Origin: Brassica napus
Taxonomy: Eukaryota; Streptophyta; Magnoliopsida; Brassicales; Brassicaceae
Length of the DNA stretch: 64,000 nt
Direction: 5' to 3'
Assembly: GCF_020379485.1 (NCBI RefSeq)
Contig: NC_063445.1
Coordinates: 49,811,422-49,875,421, forward strand
Shown here one piece after another: positions 10,978-21,900 of the stretch. The notes beneath the pieces were generated by a model. That model did not search any database. It was given only the letters and a program-made list of their open reading frames with translations, and was not told the origin of the DNA. Position 1 is the first letter of the stretch, and the number at the start of each line of letters is the position of its first letter. Position numbers and translations under genes: made by a program.

Positions 10978-11467
10978 TCCCGAAACCGTGCATCCTCGTC
11001 TAAGTTCTCGTAACATAATCCTCGGGCCCTTCGACGCAATACCCATGTCTCGTCTCGCTTAGGATTATCAAAGAAAGACTTCGGGAAAATTTATAAAAAA
11101 ACTTGGTCGTCGAAACGGATTCCTACCTGCCATATAAAACGACTATGGTTAGCTTGAACACCAGTTGCCTTAACTATACGGGGAATTGGAATCCTTTCGG
11201 AAAAACCAACGGTTGTTTCTTAGGAAAAATCGTAAAAACGTCTAAGTCCCAAAACGGCCCAAAAGGGGCCAGAACCGCGGCTAAATGGCCCACTTACGAT
11301 TTTAGAACATGATTGAGCCTAAGGCTGATATGACGGTCTATTTATTATTCGCAGGAAAAGATAAATGTCAAGTTTCCGAAAATAATCATGAAGGGTGACG
11401 AAAAATGGAAAAGCCCATCTCGCGATAAATCCGGCCCAGGAAAAGGTGCAAACCGACCTAGAGAGAG

Positions 11468-11474
11468 TATATAA
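11468..11474 (+). promoter_or_regulatory. TATA box of the element 1 3' LTR
   Basis: TATATAA followed by ggaggg, the same context as 4174-4180. It would drive transcription outward into the Helitron-like segment to the right, which starts about 370 bp downstream. Confidence 0.65.
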
Positions 11475-12112
11475 GGAGGGATTAAGGCGAGGAGTAAGGA
11501 GGAGCTTTCTCAGAGCAAACTTAATACTTAGAGCAATTTAGGCATTTTTCCGTTTTTACTATCGAGCTGCGACTCGACTAGGTTAGAACTTAGGTGGCTA
11601 GACTAGCTAACGTATCGGCAGCTCTTGTGGCCTAGGATTTTACCTGTTGTTCACGCTCAAACGCGAATTCGGAAATAAGACCTATTTGTTCTCTTTTCGC
11701 TCTTTTATGATTTATTACTTTCGACTCTTTCATATTGATTGTGTTGTGCGTGGCCCAACAGATAACCGAGACCTTCAGGGAAGGCTAGGTTGGCTTGGCT
11801 TTCCTCCGATTAACAAATCTCGACGGTCTGAATTCCGGTTCCCACAGCGTCTGAGTCGAGGCTTTGTCGGTGTCTGTTCATGTCGTTTTGATCTCGATTT
11901 TTACCTCCCAACCGTTACAAGTCGCGTTGATTCAACGTCATTAACCAGTACTTATCTCTTCCTATCCACTACAACCACGATCTCGCATACAATGAATCTT
12001 ATCCTTCTTGCAGGCGGTGATTCTCACCTATAAAAAGTTATGGCTTCATCTCATCCTCTTAGCATCATCCTCAGAGTTTCTGATATCGAGAGAAAAAAAT
12101 ATTTTTAGTATA

Positions 12113-12525
12113 ATGGCTGCCTCATCTATTTTGCTCTCTGATTTGAAGCATGGGAGATGTTCTTCCACGGTGAAGGTGTTACTGCTCAGATTCTGGGGAG
12201 CCAAAAACCTGATACGCGGTGGCGAATTGATGGGAGTTGACATACTCCTCCTATGCTAAGGTATTCTTTTCTTAAAACTCATGAATAATAAACTATTTCC
12301 GGCGTTCTAACTTATAATAAATATTCAAACTTCTGGATTCAGATCTTTATTCAAAGTAGAATGAGAAATCTTGAACCGTTTGTTGAGTACTCTTTCTTTT
12401 TCACATGTGTTTGAGTCGACGTTCATGCCATCTACCGTGAATGTCACCCGTCTCACCACCTTCCGACACCGGCTCAACACAAATCTATATGTGTCAAAGG
12501 TAAGCTGGTAATGAGATGAAATCTA
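12113..12525 (+). pseudogene. RPA70-like OB-fold (DUF223-type) gene fragment
   Basis: ATG at 12113 begins MAASSILLSDLKHGRCSSTV, followed by LLLRFWGAKN and RGGELMGVDILLL. This matches the first exon of plant replication-protein-A-like OB-fold proteins, which bind single-stranded DNA and are common in Brassicaceae and on Helitrons. The frame stops at 12257-12259, roughly where that exon normally ends. A second piece at about 12416-12510 reads STVNVTRLTTFRHRLNTNL, the expected next exon, followed by a GTAAG-like donor. Later exons are missing or too decayed to follow, so the product would be a short N-terminal stub. Confidence 0.6.
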
Positions 12526-12883
12526 CCTTTGAGACACATTCCTCTCAGCTTAGCCAACTCACTTGATAAGGTAAAAGCATTTGGCGTAGTTGCTTAAAGT
12601 GTTCAAATTTCTCATTCTCTTTAGTATTATGCTTATGAGTATCACTGAAGGATTTTGTATATCATTGATTCTCCCATACGAGTAAATAAGATTTGGTTGT
12701 TCAAATTTGAGTGCCCATTAAAATTTCAGTCAATTGTTAGAGAGATGAGTTGGATTAAAATTCTCACTGTTATATGTTTCTTCAGTGAAACAAAATATTC
12801 TCACCATTATCTGTTTGCAGGAATGGTTTCCAGAGGTTCGGCTTCTTGTGCAACAATTTTGACGAGCAAACAACAGTTCACTG

Positions 12884-13195
12884 GAGAAGAAGAAGCAGGA
12901 GACTCAAGCACTCAACTCTCAGATTCACGCTTCTGTCTGTGTAGCGGGTGTGGATGCAGCTGTTACTGCTATCGCAGGAGCCACCGCCGTGTCTTCGAGC
13001 TCTGGGAAGGATGAGCAAATGGCTAAACCTGAAGTGGCGGCTGCGGCAACCCTTGTGGTTGCTCTGTATATGCAGGCTGCTGAAGTGATTGGAGCTAGAG
13101 CATTTGGCTTATGTTGTCAGCTCTGCCATCGACGTTCTGTACTTCTGGAGATATCATGACACTCACTGCCGGTATAGCCACATGTTTAGTAACTT
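12884..13195 (+). pseudogene. VAN3-binding protein (DUF828 / FORKED1-like) gene fragment
   Basis: From 12884 the translation runs EKKKQETQALNSQIHASV, CVAGVDAAVTAIAGATAV, SSSSGKDEQMAKPEVAAA, then ATLVVALYMQAAEVIGA. This is the Ala-rich central region of VAN3-binding/FORKED1-type proteins, which act with the ARF-GAP VAN3 in auxin-dependent vein patterning. After about 13095 the homology continues in another frame (EHLAYVVSSAIDV), then a third (GDIMTLTAGIATC), so at least two frameshifts are present. The N-terminal DUF828 region and the C-terminal PH domain are missing. The fragment looks like an internal exon piece lifted from a host gene. Confidence 0.7.
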
Positions 13196-14437
13196 CAAAA
13201 ACAAGTATTTATGGTATTTTAGGTTTTGATAAAGTTGCTGATTTTGATGAACAAAATCAAATGAGTTGATTTTATATGAGACACGCTTAATACTTCTCGA
13301 CAATGTAATCATTATTGCTAAAGTTTTTATTTCCATGAAGACTCAAGGATTAGCTCAGATTAATACTTTATAAAGAGATCAAAGTCAATGTCTGGATATT
13401 TGGTAAAGTATTAAGAGGAATGGCCACAGTAAAAGTGAGGTCTATAAAGAAAGTTTGGAACAGTGCATGCATCAACTTAATAATGGTAGCAGTGTCTTGA
13501 GTAGTAATCACAGTGGCAAACTTATACAAGAGGAGAATTTTTTAGGAACTGGTTGAGAATGGCTCGCCAGAGGCCGAAGCTTCTCAAACGGCTCGCCAAG
13601 GAAATAAAAATATCATATCATTTCTTTTTTATTTAGTCTACGTTTCAGTTCTTGGATATATTTCCTAATGTTGTTTCTTTTTGCAAGTGATCACTGGAAA
13701 ATAGATTCATACATCAACAACATGAATAAGATAAATAATTGTTGATCTGATGTAAAAGATAAAAGAGAGCCAAATTGTTTGTAAATCAGTGGGAAATTTT
13801 TAGCTTTCTTTAGCTTACTTCACATGGATGTTGACTGTGTTAATATCAAACACACAAATAAATTTCAAATGACGGGTTAAGAAGAGAAAGCAGAAACAAA
13901 TTAAAGCTAATAAAAGAGCATTTGTTATGAGAACGATGACGATAATGAAGTTATGGGGTCTACATTTGTCTTTTACTCAAGTTGAAAGACTGTAAAAGAT
14001 AGTCTTTTAGTGTTAGTTTATTTGGTCATAAAGAGATTTTTTGTTTGGAGCATATATATATATAGATAGATACTCATACACATGTTTGTGACTAAGTATG
14101 TAAAGTCTCTGGAACATTTTTGTGATATGCCTTTTGGTTGTAAGTTCCATTCTGCAGCATCAATCGTATTCCAGTTTGGTCAATTTAGTTGCATTTGTAA
14201 CCCGAACTACCGCTTATAATACATTAGCCACTTGTGAAGGGTCTTTTGCTTATGCTTCTCCACAGAGACATTATTTCGGGAACTCTCACACACATTGCGG
14301 AAATAAATATTAAAAAAAGTGGAGTTCAGTAAGGAGTCTGCCTGCTTCACCAGGTTCAGAAGTCGTTTACTTTTGGGAGTCAGGACAATGTCAAGACCGT
14401 CTAGGTATTAAGTCTGTCTCGAAACAGTATCAGAGCC
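13196..14437 (+). other. Non-coding interior of the putative Helitron
   Basis: AT-rich DNA with no supported gene. A (TA)n tract lies near 14052-14064. Short open frames (for example 14122-14313) are unrelated to known families as far as I can read. Some of it may be intron sequence from the captured genes. Confidence 0.45.
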
Positions 14438-14439
14438 AC

Positions 14440-14640
14440 CATGCTTCTTCAAATGAGAATCATTAGTGGGACGGAGTGGAAAAAGTGAAGCAATGTCCAA
14501 TTCGACCAGGCAAGAATTATATTTATAGTATTGATCTTATAGTCGAAGAAGGAACGATTTGGTTTCACACCCATAGCCAAGGGACACATGCACGTTCCAT
14601 GGAGCGTTTGTTGTCTATCCCAGTAGCAGCTCATCTAACC
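14440..14640 (+). pseudogene. Laccase (multicopper oxidase) gene fragment
   Basis: Reads WDGVEKVKQCPIRPGKNYIY, then SIDLIVEEGTIWFHTHSQGT. Plant laccases have QCPIRPG followed by a GTxWWHAHS copper site. The H-x-H copper ligands survive (HTH), although WWHAHS has become WFHTHS. The EEGT and T-x-A context is closest, by recall, to the LAC14/LAC15 clade. Laccases oxidise monolignols and flavonoids in the cell wall. Only about 65 residues of a roughly 560-residue enzyme remain. A stop precedes the conserved Trp (near 14467), and the frame then loses similarity. It is one of two host-gene pieces inside the putative Helitron. Confidence 0.65.
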
Positions 14641-15356
14641 CTTTTTCCAAGCCTCGCCTCTAGATCCCTCTCATCTTATGTACACAGATACTGCTGGGAC
14701 GCAAAGGCGTATTCTGTCATGATAATTTTTTTATGCCGCCACATGAAACAACATTTAATGAATCAAATAATATTTTCAAAGAAATCATGATAGTGAAGCA
14801 ATCTTGACATCTAGCAGGTGAATATGGTGGAAGAAGAAAAACGTAATGGATATTTCGGGAAACCAGACGTGAACCAGCCATCTCAATATATATACCATAA
14901 AACAACATCAAAAACTTTACCCCTTCTCCAATCTGCGTAAGCCTCTTCCAGATTATAAAACAAGCTCAAAATCTTTAATCAATCTAAATGGTACCAGCAT
15001 TATTTTTATTTTTATATTTTTGGTCAAAATGGCACCAACATTATATTTTGTGAATTTAACTCAAGTATCACAATAATCTTTAAAACTATACTTACCATCT
15101 GAACTAAGATTAAGAAATTGAAGATATGTAAAATAATTAAATTTTCATAATTAAGCTTGAAATTATATTTATATTTATAAATACTCTTTCAAATTTATAT
15201 TATTTATATGTTATTCGTTTATTTATTTACCTCTCCGTCATGTATATTTAGTAAAATAAAATAAAATTGTTGCAAAATATTATGAAAGGTAATGTTGTTT
15301 TACTTAAAATAAATTAAACATTTAAAGTAAATTTATATTTTTAATTTATTTATTCC

Positions 15357-15383
15357 TCCGTCCGTAGGGCAGGTTTACCCTAG
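15357..15383 (+). other. Helitron 3' terminus (hairpin + CTAG)
   Basis: ccgtccgtagggcaggttta then ccctag ends at 15383 and is followed by T. The gggcaggtttaccc hairpin a few bases before CTAG, preceded by a T/A-rich stretch, is the form of Brassicaceae Helitron 3' ends, which insert between A and T. Confidence 0.6.
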
Positions 15384-16827
15384 TATTAGCATATAGTATT
15401 TTTACATTAATAGCATTGGGGTTTTTAAAACACAAATAGCATTGATTAGTTAGTTGAATATTCATCTTATTAGTATCACAAATACTAGCGCCGGCGGTCC
15501 TCTCGTGATTTTCGCTGTTGACTATTTGGGTTTTTTAAACACAAATAGCATTAATAGCATTGGGTTTTTTAAACACGACATAGTCGGTACTGGCGCCAAC
15601 GGTCCTCTCATGATTTCCGACTCCTCTGGTGAGAATCAGAACGAAGAATCGAGCAAAGGGGTGTCGGGACTTGACTCTGGGGACGCGGAATGCGATTTGG
15701 GAGAGGAAGGAGAGGAAGCAGCACTGTCGAAGGAAGAGCATGCGTCATTCCCTCGGGGGTCGATCGAGACAGAGGATACAGGCTTACCGGATACTACACT
15801 AGGGCTGTCGATCCTGCAGGACCGGGTGCGCATATTGACGAAGGCGACGCCGACAATGTCGAAGGATGAATTTAGTGTTGTTGTTGTTCCTCTTAGAGTT
15901 TTTGTTCTTGTTTTTTGGCCATGCGAGGCTTTTGTTGTTGTAACTCTCGAACCCTTTCTTTTATTTCGGACTCAGTTAAATTTCAGTAAGTCGTAAAATC
16001 GTGTTTATACTTAGAAATCTAACGAATCTTTTAATCGCATCGTTCTGTCGACTCCGAAGTGATATCCAAGCCCGGTCAATCACTTAGCTTCTAGTTAGAT
16101 TTATCGAAACTACGAAGTCGTCTCGTTTTTACAGTCCGTGAATCGTTGAGACGTCTGAGTCTAGTCAGTTAAATTTCAGTGAGTCGTAAAATCTTGTTTT
16201 AGACTACAAATTTTAACGAGCTCTTCAGTTAAGCTGTTTCGTCGATCCCAAAGTAAATCCAGAGACCGACCAGTCGCGTGATGACTTTCAGTTTGGTTTT
16301 ATCAAGACGGAATGCTTAGTATTGATGCTCGCGAATGTTTGAGTCGCTCGTCTCTGTCCTGTCGACGTATACCATTGTCGTCTAATCGAAAATCATCCCA
16401 GGTAAGGGTGACGACAAAGTCGTTGTAGTTTCGAGCGATAAAGGTTCTCGACCAGTCTTAAAGTCATTTTTAAGTATTTGGTCGGCCAAACCCAACTTAA
16501 TAAATTATAAGATGATTGAAAATTATCGTCTCAGTTGTATCAGCCGAAGCTGTGATGCAACTGAATATCCCCTGAGTACGAGTCTGATCAGGATGTAATC
16601 AATCATGGGGCACGAGTGCTAGTACGTTTATCCGAGAGTACGTTTATCCGAGAGACCGGGTTGTGCTCGTGCGTAAGCATCGTGGAGGCGAGTTGCGCTT
16701 CTTCTCGTAGGAAGATTTTTGTTTTCTCATAGCTGGACCGATTAAGGCTGCCTACATACCTCCGGGAGAGGATCAAGCCGTTCGTAGTTCTTTTTATCCG
16801 AGTAAAAGTGGCAGTGCATTCCTTCGG
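15384..16827 (-). mobile_element. Relic of a minus-strand Tat-like element (aORF end, spacer, structured element)
   Basis: Reading the minus strand there is first a copy of the structured element (16752-16787), then spacer-like DNA, then an open plus-strand acidic frame (about 15600-15996: Glu/Asp/Ser-rich, then a hydrophobic Val-rich end). This order matches gag end, spacer and antisense gene in the inverted D copy (46936 down to 45161). The plus-strand frame may be an aORF C-terminus, but no conserved motif proves it. Two direct repeats are present: period about 106 bp around 15486-15620 and period about 193 bp at 15973-16358. Confidence 0.35.
16752..16787 (-). ncRNA. Structured element, relic copy
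   Basis: On minus: CTACG, inner stem CCTC/GAGG with loop TCCCG, then GTAG and gcagcc. The outer stem is CTAC/GTAG. Flanks aactacgaacggcttgatcc and ggtatgtaggcag agree with the other copies while the loop differs. Confidence 0.5.
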
Positions 16828-18245
16828 TGTGGAAACCGAAAATCGCACTGTCGATTTCCGTTTAAATAAGGAAAGTTAGGAAAACCCTAATTTTCCAGAG
16901 GTACCGGATATCTGCTAAACCACACGTCAAGCAATAAGAACACGAAATAAAGACGAGAAAAAATAAGAAATCGAAAAGAGAGCAAAATAGATCTAAAACC
17001 CTAAGACTACAAGACCTAATTGAGTCGCAGCTCAAATAACAAAAACGGAAAGTTGCCTAAAATTGCTCTAAGTCCTAAGTTTGCTCTGAAAAAATTCTCC
17101 TTTGTGCGTCTCGCCTAGGACTCCTTATATACTCCTCCAATGTCGGTTTTAGCTTTTCCCTTCCTGCCTTTAAGCCGTCTTAAGTGAAAAATGGAAATAT
17201 TCCATTTCTTCCGATCTTCATGTTTATCCGCGGAAACTTAACATTTCTTCTGCAAAAACTTATCTTTATATTTGTTTTTATAACAAAAACATAAATCGCC
17301 ATAGTATTTACGAGCTCATTCTTAAACAATCGTAAGTGGGTTTGTAGTCGCGTTTTAGACCTCGTTGGGCCGTCTTTCGACATGAAACGTTTGTTAAGAT
17401 TTTCTTTTCGACAAAAACAAGTTCTTGCGGTTTTATCGTAAAGTTTCAACGGTGACTTTGATCGGAATGATGTGAGAAATGATATGGCTGCGATACATGG
17501 GATCTAGCATTGAGGAACAGACGAGAATGCACGGATTTGGGTCGTATCTGTTGATCGATGTCCGAGACAGTTCGGTCGCTACGTAACGACATGGTCCACG
17601 CTGGATCGGTCGCTACTTATCGACCGACCGAGTGGCTAGGTCGGTCGCTACGTAGCGACCGACTCGTTTGCAGGTCGATCGCTACGTAGCGACCGACCCG
17701 CGAACGAGTCGGTCGCTACGTAGGGACCGACCCGCGAACGAGTCGATCGCAACATAGCGACCAACCGAGTGGACTCGTTCGCGGGTTGGTCGCTACGTAG
17801 CGACCGACCGAGTGGCTTGGTTGGTCGCTACGTAGCGACCAGCTTGTTCGCGGACCGGTCGCTACTTGGCGACCTTGTTTGGATCCTTTTCTGACGTTTT
17901 ATGAACGTGTTCTTGGACTATGGGTGTTTAGTTTTGATGAATCAACCGAGATCAGTGCAAGATTTCACCGCAAAGTTCTTCGTAAAGATTTCTTTACGAA
18001 GATTACTTTTCGTAAAAAGGTTCATGCTGATTTTTACGGATATATGGATGTTAACTTCGTCGTGTCCGTTTTTGACCCCAATAGATGTTAACTTCGTTGT
18101 GACCGGTTTTGACCCCAATACTGATCCTTAGACTTTTGATAGTTTTTCCGTTCTTTCTTGGCTTCTTTTTTTGTTTTTATTGCGAGAAATATTTTCTGGG
18201 GACTTTCAGACATTGATTTCATCGTGACCGATTTTGACCCCAACA
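16828..18245 (-). repeat. LTR B1 (3' LTR of element B, full length)
   Basis: On minus it starts TGTTGGGGTC (18245) after the PPT and ends at 16828 with the terminal ACA. Contains the palindrome array 17565-17875 and TATA box 17125-17131. It is about 1.42 kb, the longest LTR of this group here because of the array. Confidence 0.85.
17565..17875 (-). repeat. Array of gtcgctacgtagcgac palindromes in LTR B1
   Basis: About eight imperfect units of 35-45 bp. Each contains the 16-bp perfect palindrome gtcgctacgtagcgac or a one- or two-base variant of it, separated by alternating linkers (accgagtggc..., acccgcgaacgagtc...). The core TACGTA is a bZIP-type A-box, so dimeric factor binding is conceivable. 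Single or few copies of the same palindrome lie at the same LTR position at 28305-28325, 34590-34660, 37634-37725 and 44472-44489. Confidence 0.85.
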
Positions 18246-18262
18246 GTTAGCCCCCCAGCTCG
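18246..18262 (-). other. Polypurine tract of element B
   Basis: gttagccccccagctcg on plus, i.e. cgagctggggggctaac on minus, directly before the LTR start. Same tract as in elements 1, C, D and F. Confidence 0.75.
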
Positions 18263-18430
18263 TTAGAACCATGAGCTTCTAGCGTGAGGTTCTAGCGAGT
18301 GGCTTGGCAAGTTAGGCAAGTTAGGTAAGTTAGGCGGAATTAATTGTTGAAAAGGTCTGTGGTAAGTGGTCTTCTCGCTCTTCTAAGAGTGGAACGCGAT
18401 AAGATTGGGGCTGCGCCTTATTACAGCTGC

Positions 18431-18467
18431 CTACGTACCCTTGTTGAAGGGATCAAGCCTTTCGTAG
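18431..18467 (-). ncRNA. Structured element, element B copy
   Basis: On minus: CTACG, then cttgat, inner stem CCCTT/AAGGG with loop CAAC, then CGTAG and gcagctg. The inner stem differs from CCTC/GAGG of elements 1 and D at both strands of the helix, so pairing is kept while sequence changed. The outer CTACG/CGTAG stem is intact. Confidence 0.6.
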
Positions 18468-18611
18468 TTCGTCTCGGAGTTAAGGTTCTTATGACCTGTT
18501 TTCCAGCGAGACCTTTACTATCTAGTTTATATGTAGAGGTTAACAGGCATGTTGCTGCCGATGGCATTTTATATGGCTGTAGAGGAAAGACTACGAGTTG
18601 TCATCTCGTAA

Positions 18612-18959
18612 TCTAACTCTGTGTGAACTGTTATATCTGTGATCTGTTTAGATAGTTTTCCGCGGTGTGTAAACTTGCGGGATTTCTGAAGACGCTCGAA
18701 TATTGGCCAAGAGACAAATTTTGGGATCTCGTATCAGGGTGTTTGATACTAAGCCTAGAGATGTTAGAGACCAGTGTGCTGGGTTTAGGGCAAGACCTAG
18801 GTCTAACTCTGTGTGAACTGCTATATCAGTGATCTGTTTAGATAGTTTTCCGCAGTGTGTAAACTTGCGGGATTTCTGAAAACGTTCGAATATTGGCCAA
18901 GAGACAAATTTTGGGATCTCGTATCAGGGTGTTTGATACTAAGCCTAGAGATGTTAGAT
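18612..18959. repeat. 190-bp tandem duplication in element B
   Basis: 18612-18769 and 18802-18959 are almost identical (from tctaactctgtgtgaactg to agagatgttaga). Both copies hold the gatctcgtatcag block of the conserved spacer; the cctaggtcttgccc block lies between them. Confidence 0.85.
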
Positions 18960-21900
18960 ACTACTTCGACTTACGTTTCCCGTATCATTTTCGACCTTAT
19001 TCCATCCCGCTTTAAAGTCCATGATATGTTCTCGGCTTACGTGACTTGTATGGTAGGAATCGAGCATCTTTTCGAGGACAATTTTTAAGTCTCCCGAAAG
19101 TGTCGACCAAAATTTCGAATTTTTTTATATAGTGCAATTACCCTTGTGTCGGGTGTACGAGAGCTATCTCTATGAGATGGCTAAGTCTGTTTAGGACGTT
19201 AAGAGTTTGTTGTGATCAGCAACAAATTTATCGGTAGATATTATCGTTTTTGAGACTTCGCGAAGAATACGTGTTTGAGAAGATGTTAGTATGTATGACT
19301 GTTTGGTCTTCCAAGAAGGTGTCTTTATCGAGAAAGGTAATTTTTCGAAAAATAGTTCTTCAGGCGTCTGCGACGTCTCGCAATGCTGAAGATTGATTTT
19401 TTCTTTCGTATGCCGCGTTTCGTGCTTGAAATGTTCGCGGGCTTGAAGATGTTTCGCGATATTGCAAGGGTCTAGTCTTAGCCCTGCGTTTGAGAAACAT
19501 TCTGGTTTGTCTACGGATGTTCGCAGCCAAAAGTATTGTTCCTGTTCGGATGCTAATAATTTGATTTGCGATCGAAGAATTAGGACAGAGGGGTCGCGTA
19601 AATTATTCCATGGGAAGAAGCGTTTTCCTTCATAGTGAAGTGTTAGCCTTCCGGGATCTATTTCGTGCATTTTTGAGGATGCTTCGTATAGCTCTAGAAG
19701 CTTTGTTACAAATTTTTCCTTACATGCTGCGTATTATGGGTAAAACATAGCGGGCTTAAAGTGAATTGTGGAATGTATCGAACTTGGTCGATCGTCGATA
19801 AGTTTTGGTTTCCGTTAACCGTTTGGTTGTCAGGACTGAGTTTTGTTACGAAAAATTTACGATCGTCCATAAAGGGGATGGCAAATTTTGGTTTGGACCT
19901 TTACTGGAAGGCGTAATTGACCGAGGGCCAAAGAGCGCTTGTCGAGATTGATAGGCCAAGTTTTCCAGAGTTATCCGTGTTAAGATGGCTGATAGTCATA
20001 GAAAACGATTCTATACTTTAGGTTTCAGTTATAGGATGAATGTTTCGTATAATGTTACCTATAGTCTTATGAAAATTGATTCGTTTTTATCTGAGGAAGA
20101 TGTAGCCTAACAAGTTTGATACAGAACCAGTGCGGAGTCAGTTGCGGGACGATTGCCTGCTCTGATGTGACCGAGGGGAACGAAACGCATAAGCCAGTGA
20201 GTCGCATGGCCAAAATATGAAATCTATTAAATCGTAATGCGAAGAGATCTCTCTTTAGATTGGTCATCCAAAGTCAGATTTTACAGCTTTGTGTTTGCTA
20301 TACAAAATAAACTTCTTCGTAAAACCAGTTATGTTTACTTTCAAAAGTTTCTTCGTAAGACATGGTCTGATTGTACGAAGGATTTTTCGTGTAAGTAATG
20401 GGGACCGGTTTTCCGAAGATTGTAAATCGGTAATATGTATACACATGTCAAAGTAGCGTTGTTTCTGCGGCTTTTCTGAGAAACGTTTCTGCTGTGATTT
20501 TGATCTTAGGTGAAAGTTGCTTGGAGTTACTCATGGAGTGTTATCGAAGTTTATTTCACTACGATCTAGTCGCAGAACGTTTTTCATTGGTTTTTTGAGA
20601 GGATTCTCACGACACATTCGTTTCTGGAACGAATTGGTCAACCAGAGGTAGATCTAGCTAACGATCGGGAAGAAAGTGTTCCCTTTAATGTGCTCGATGC
20701 TACATTTATTCTCGAGTTTTCTACATCACAAATGTTCTCGATGCTTTTCCATGACTCACCTGGTTCAATGGAAACTGAAAGAAATCCTTTGATGCTTGAA
20801 GATTTCTCGTATAAATTTTTATAAGAAAATGGCTTTATAAAGCTGGAAAGGACTTCAAGACTTTGGCTAATCGTCGAGTTTCAGTTTGATATTGGTGCAG
20901 GTTTTCTATACGCATGATTGCGACAAGAAATATTGTATAGTCTTTTGAGATATGTTCATAATCGTCTGGATATGTTGCTAGCGTTTAGACAAATTTTGGA
21001 TTGTCGTTTGCATTTTTAGGACGATTTATGGAGGCATCGTATTGCCTAAATGTTTTTCTGCCCATTGCTGCGAGAGTTTGCTTTGACGAAACTGTTTTCT
21101 TGATGACAAGGCAAAAATTTTTGAAGTTTGGGAGTATACGAGTATAGTATATGTACCTACTCCCTCCCCCTTTTTTTTACGAAAGAAAACAGTTGAACCG
21201 ATACTTTGAAGGGTTGTGTAAGTTTCTTTTTCCGAGGATTGGAATGATCGACAGTCTTGGTCGATTTAAATGTGAATTGGATGTTGACGACTTGCGATAT
21301 GTCGGCTTTAAGAAAATCGCTAGAAACGAATCGGTTTTAAGACGACGTTTGTGTCTCTAGTTCTTTCTTTCTTTAGGAAGTGATATGAATATGCGTGGTG
21401 ATCGTTTCTCGATTTTCAGAGAGTTTAGATCGGTTTGCACGATCTGCCTGAAAAGTCATTGAACAATATATCGGGACATGAAAAATCGCCTAAGACTTAG
21501 TTCGCTAGACTATCCACCTAGGTTTTAAGTTCCCTGAAGTTCTACGGCAGTCCCAAAGGCGTTTCTATTTCTTAGTAATTTCCTACGAAAATTACAAGCC
21601 TGATTTCAAGTCGGAAATACCTTAGTTCTCTCGAAGATTCGGGTTAGCCTCTTCTCCATTTTGCTTGCTCATTTGGCCTTACTCTTTTCGTGTCTGTCTG
21701 CCCATTTCGAACAGCAAGAATATTGATTCTTCCTGGAATTCTCTGCTTTCCCGGTCGCGTTTAGGCTGCTGCTAATATTTGCGGTTTTCGGGATCCATGT
21801 TTCAATCTTAGTATCATTGGATTTACAAAAATGAATGCGCATCTCGTCGAAAACTTTTTTAGCGTTTAGGAATAGCCAGGGATGATCAAGAGGTGCCAAG

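Larger units (their letters stand above)
3702..11846 (+). mobile_element. Element 1: non-autonomous Tat/TR-GAG-like LTR retrotransposon
   Basis: Two LTR copies flank an internal region with PBS, gag-protease (+), structured spacer, antisense gene (-) and PPT. There is no reverse transcriptase, RNase H or integrase anywhere between the LTRs, so the element must be mobilised in trans if at all. The 5' LTR lacks roughly its first 540 bp, so a target-site duplication cannot be tested. The two LTR copies are alike over about 850 bp with scattered substitutions, which means the insertion is not brand new. The gag-first layout with an antisense ORF before the 3' LTR is the layout known for plant Tat-lineage elements. 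The TR-GAG label is an inference from the missing pol. Confidence 0.85.
10452..11846 (+). repeat. 3' LTR of element 1 (full length, about 1.4 kb)
   Basis: Starts TGTTGGGGTC after the PPT and ends GGTTCCCACA, the TG...CA termini shared by all LTRs of this group. It contains a tandem palindrome array (10682-10977), a TATA box (11468-11474), and an R/U5 region ending in the sequence seen before the PBS at 4552. It abuts the Helitron-like segment at 11847. Confidence 0.9.
11847..15383 (+). mobile_element. Probable Helitron carrying captured gene fragments (5' end not found)
   Basis: The right end has the form of a plant Helitron 3' terminus: a short GC hairpin, then CTAG (15380-15383) followed by T. 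Inside, in the same orientation, are an RPA-like remnant, a VAN3-binding-protein-like fragment and a laccase fragment. An RPA-type OB-fold gene plus several partial host genes is typical Helitron content. No Rep/helicase is present, so this would be non-autonomous. The left limit given is merely the end of the neighbouring LTR; the true 5' TC end may lie inside this span, or beyond element 1 if element 1 inserted into the Helitron. Confidence 0.55.

Noticed and set aside
10667..11062. Repeat-rich protein frames (RPWARTTR.../GEDDPH... motifs)
   Set aside because: They are translations of a 37-bp tandem DNA repeat in two frames. The period is not a multiple of three and the sequence is LTR U3, so a protein is unlikely.
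11847..11851. gcgtc as target-site duplication of element 1
   Set aside because: The 5' LTR is truncated and the left flank at 3697-3701 does not match, so no duplication can be claimed.
12655..13014. 119-codon ORF overlapping the VAN3-binding-like fragment
   Set aside because: Its second half reads the fragment in the wrong frame (SGCGCSCYCYRRSHRR); the homologous frame is the one starting near 12884.
15454..15996. 180-codon ORF as a host gene
   Set aside because: Its start overlaps low-complexity direct repeats and no conserved domain is seen. It is better explained as a retroelement relic.
17565..17875. CRISPR-like array
   Set aside because: Palindromic units with semi-regular spacing look superficially similar, but the linkers are themselves repeated, the unit lies inside a plant LTR and no cas genes exist.
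19191..19670. 159-codon minus ORF in element B
   Set aside because: No recognisable motif and no second copy to test constraint; mentioned only as part of the internal region.
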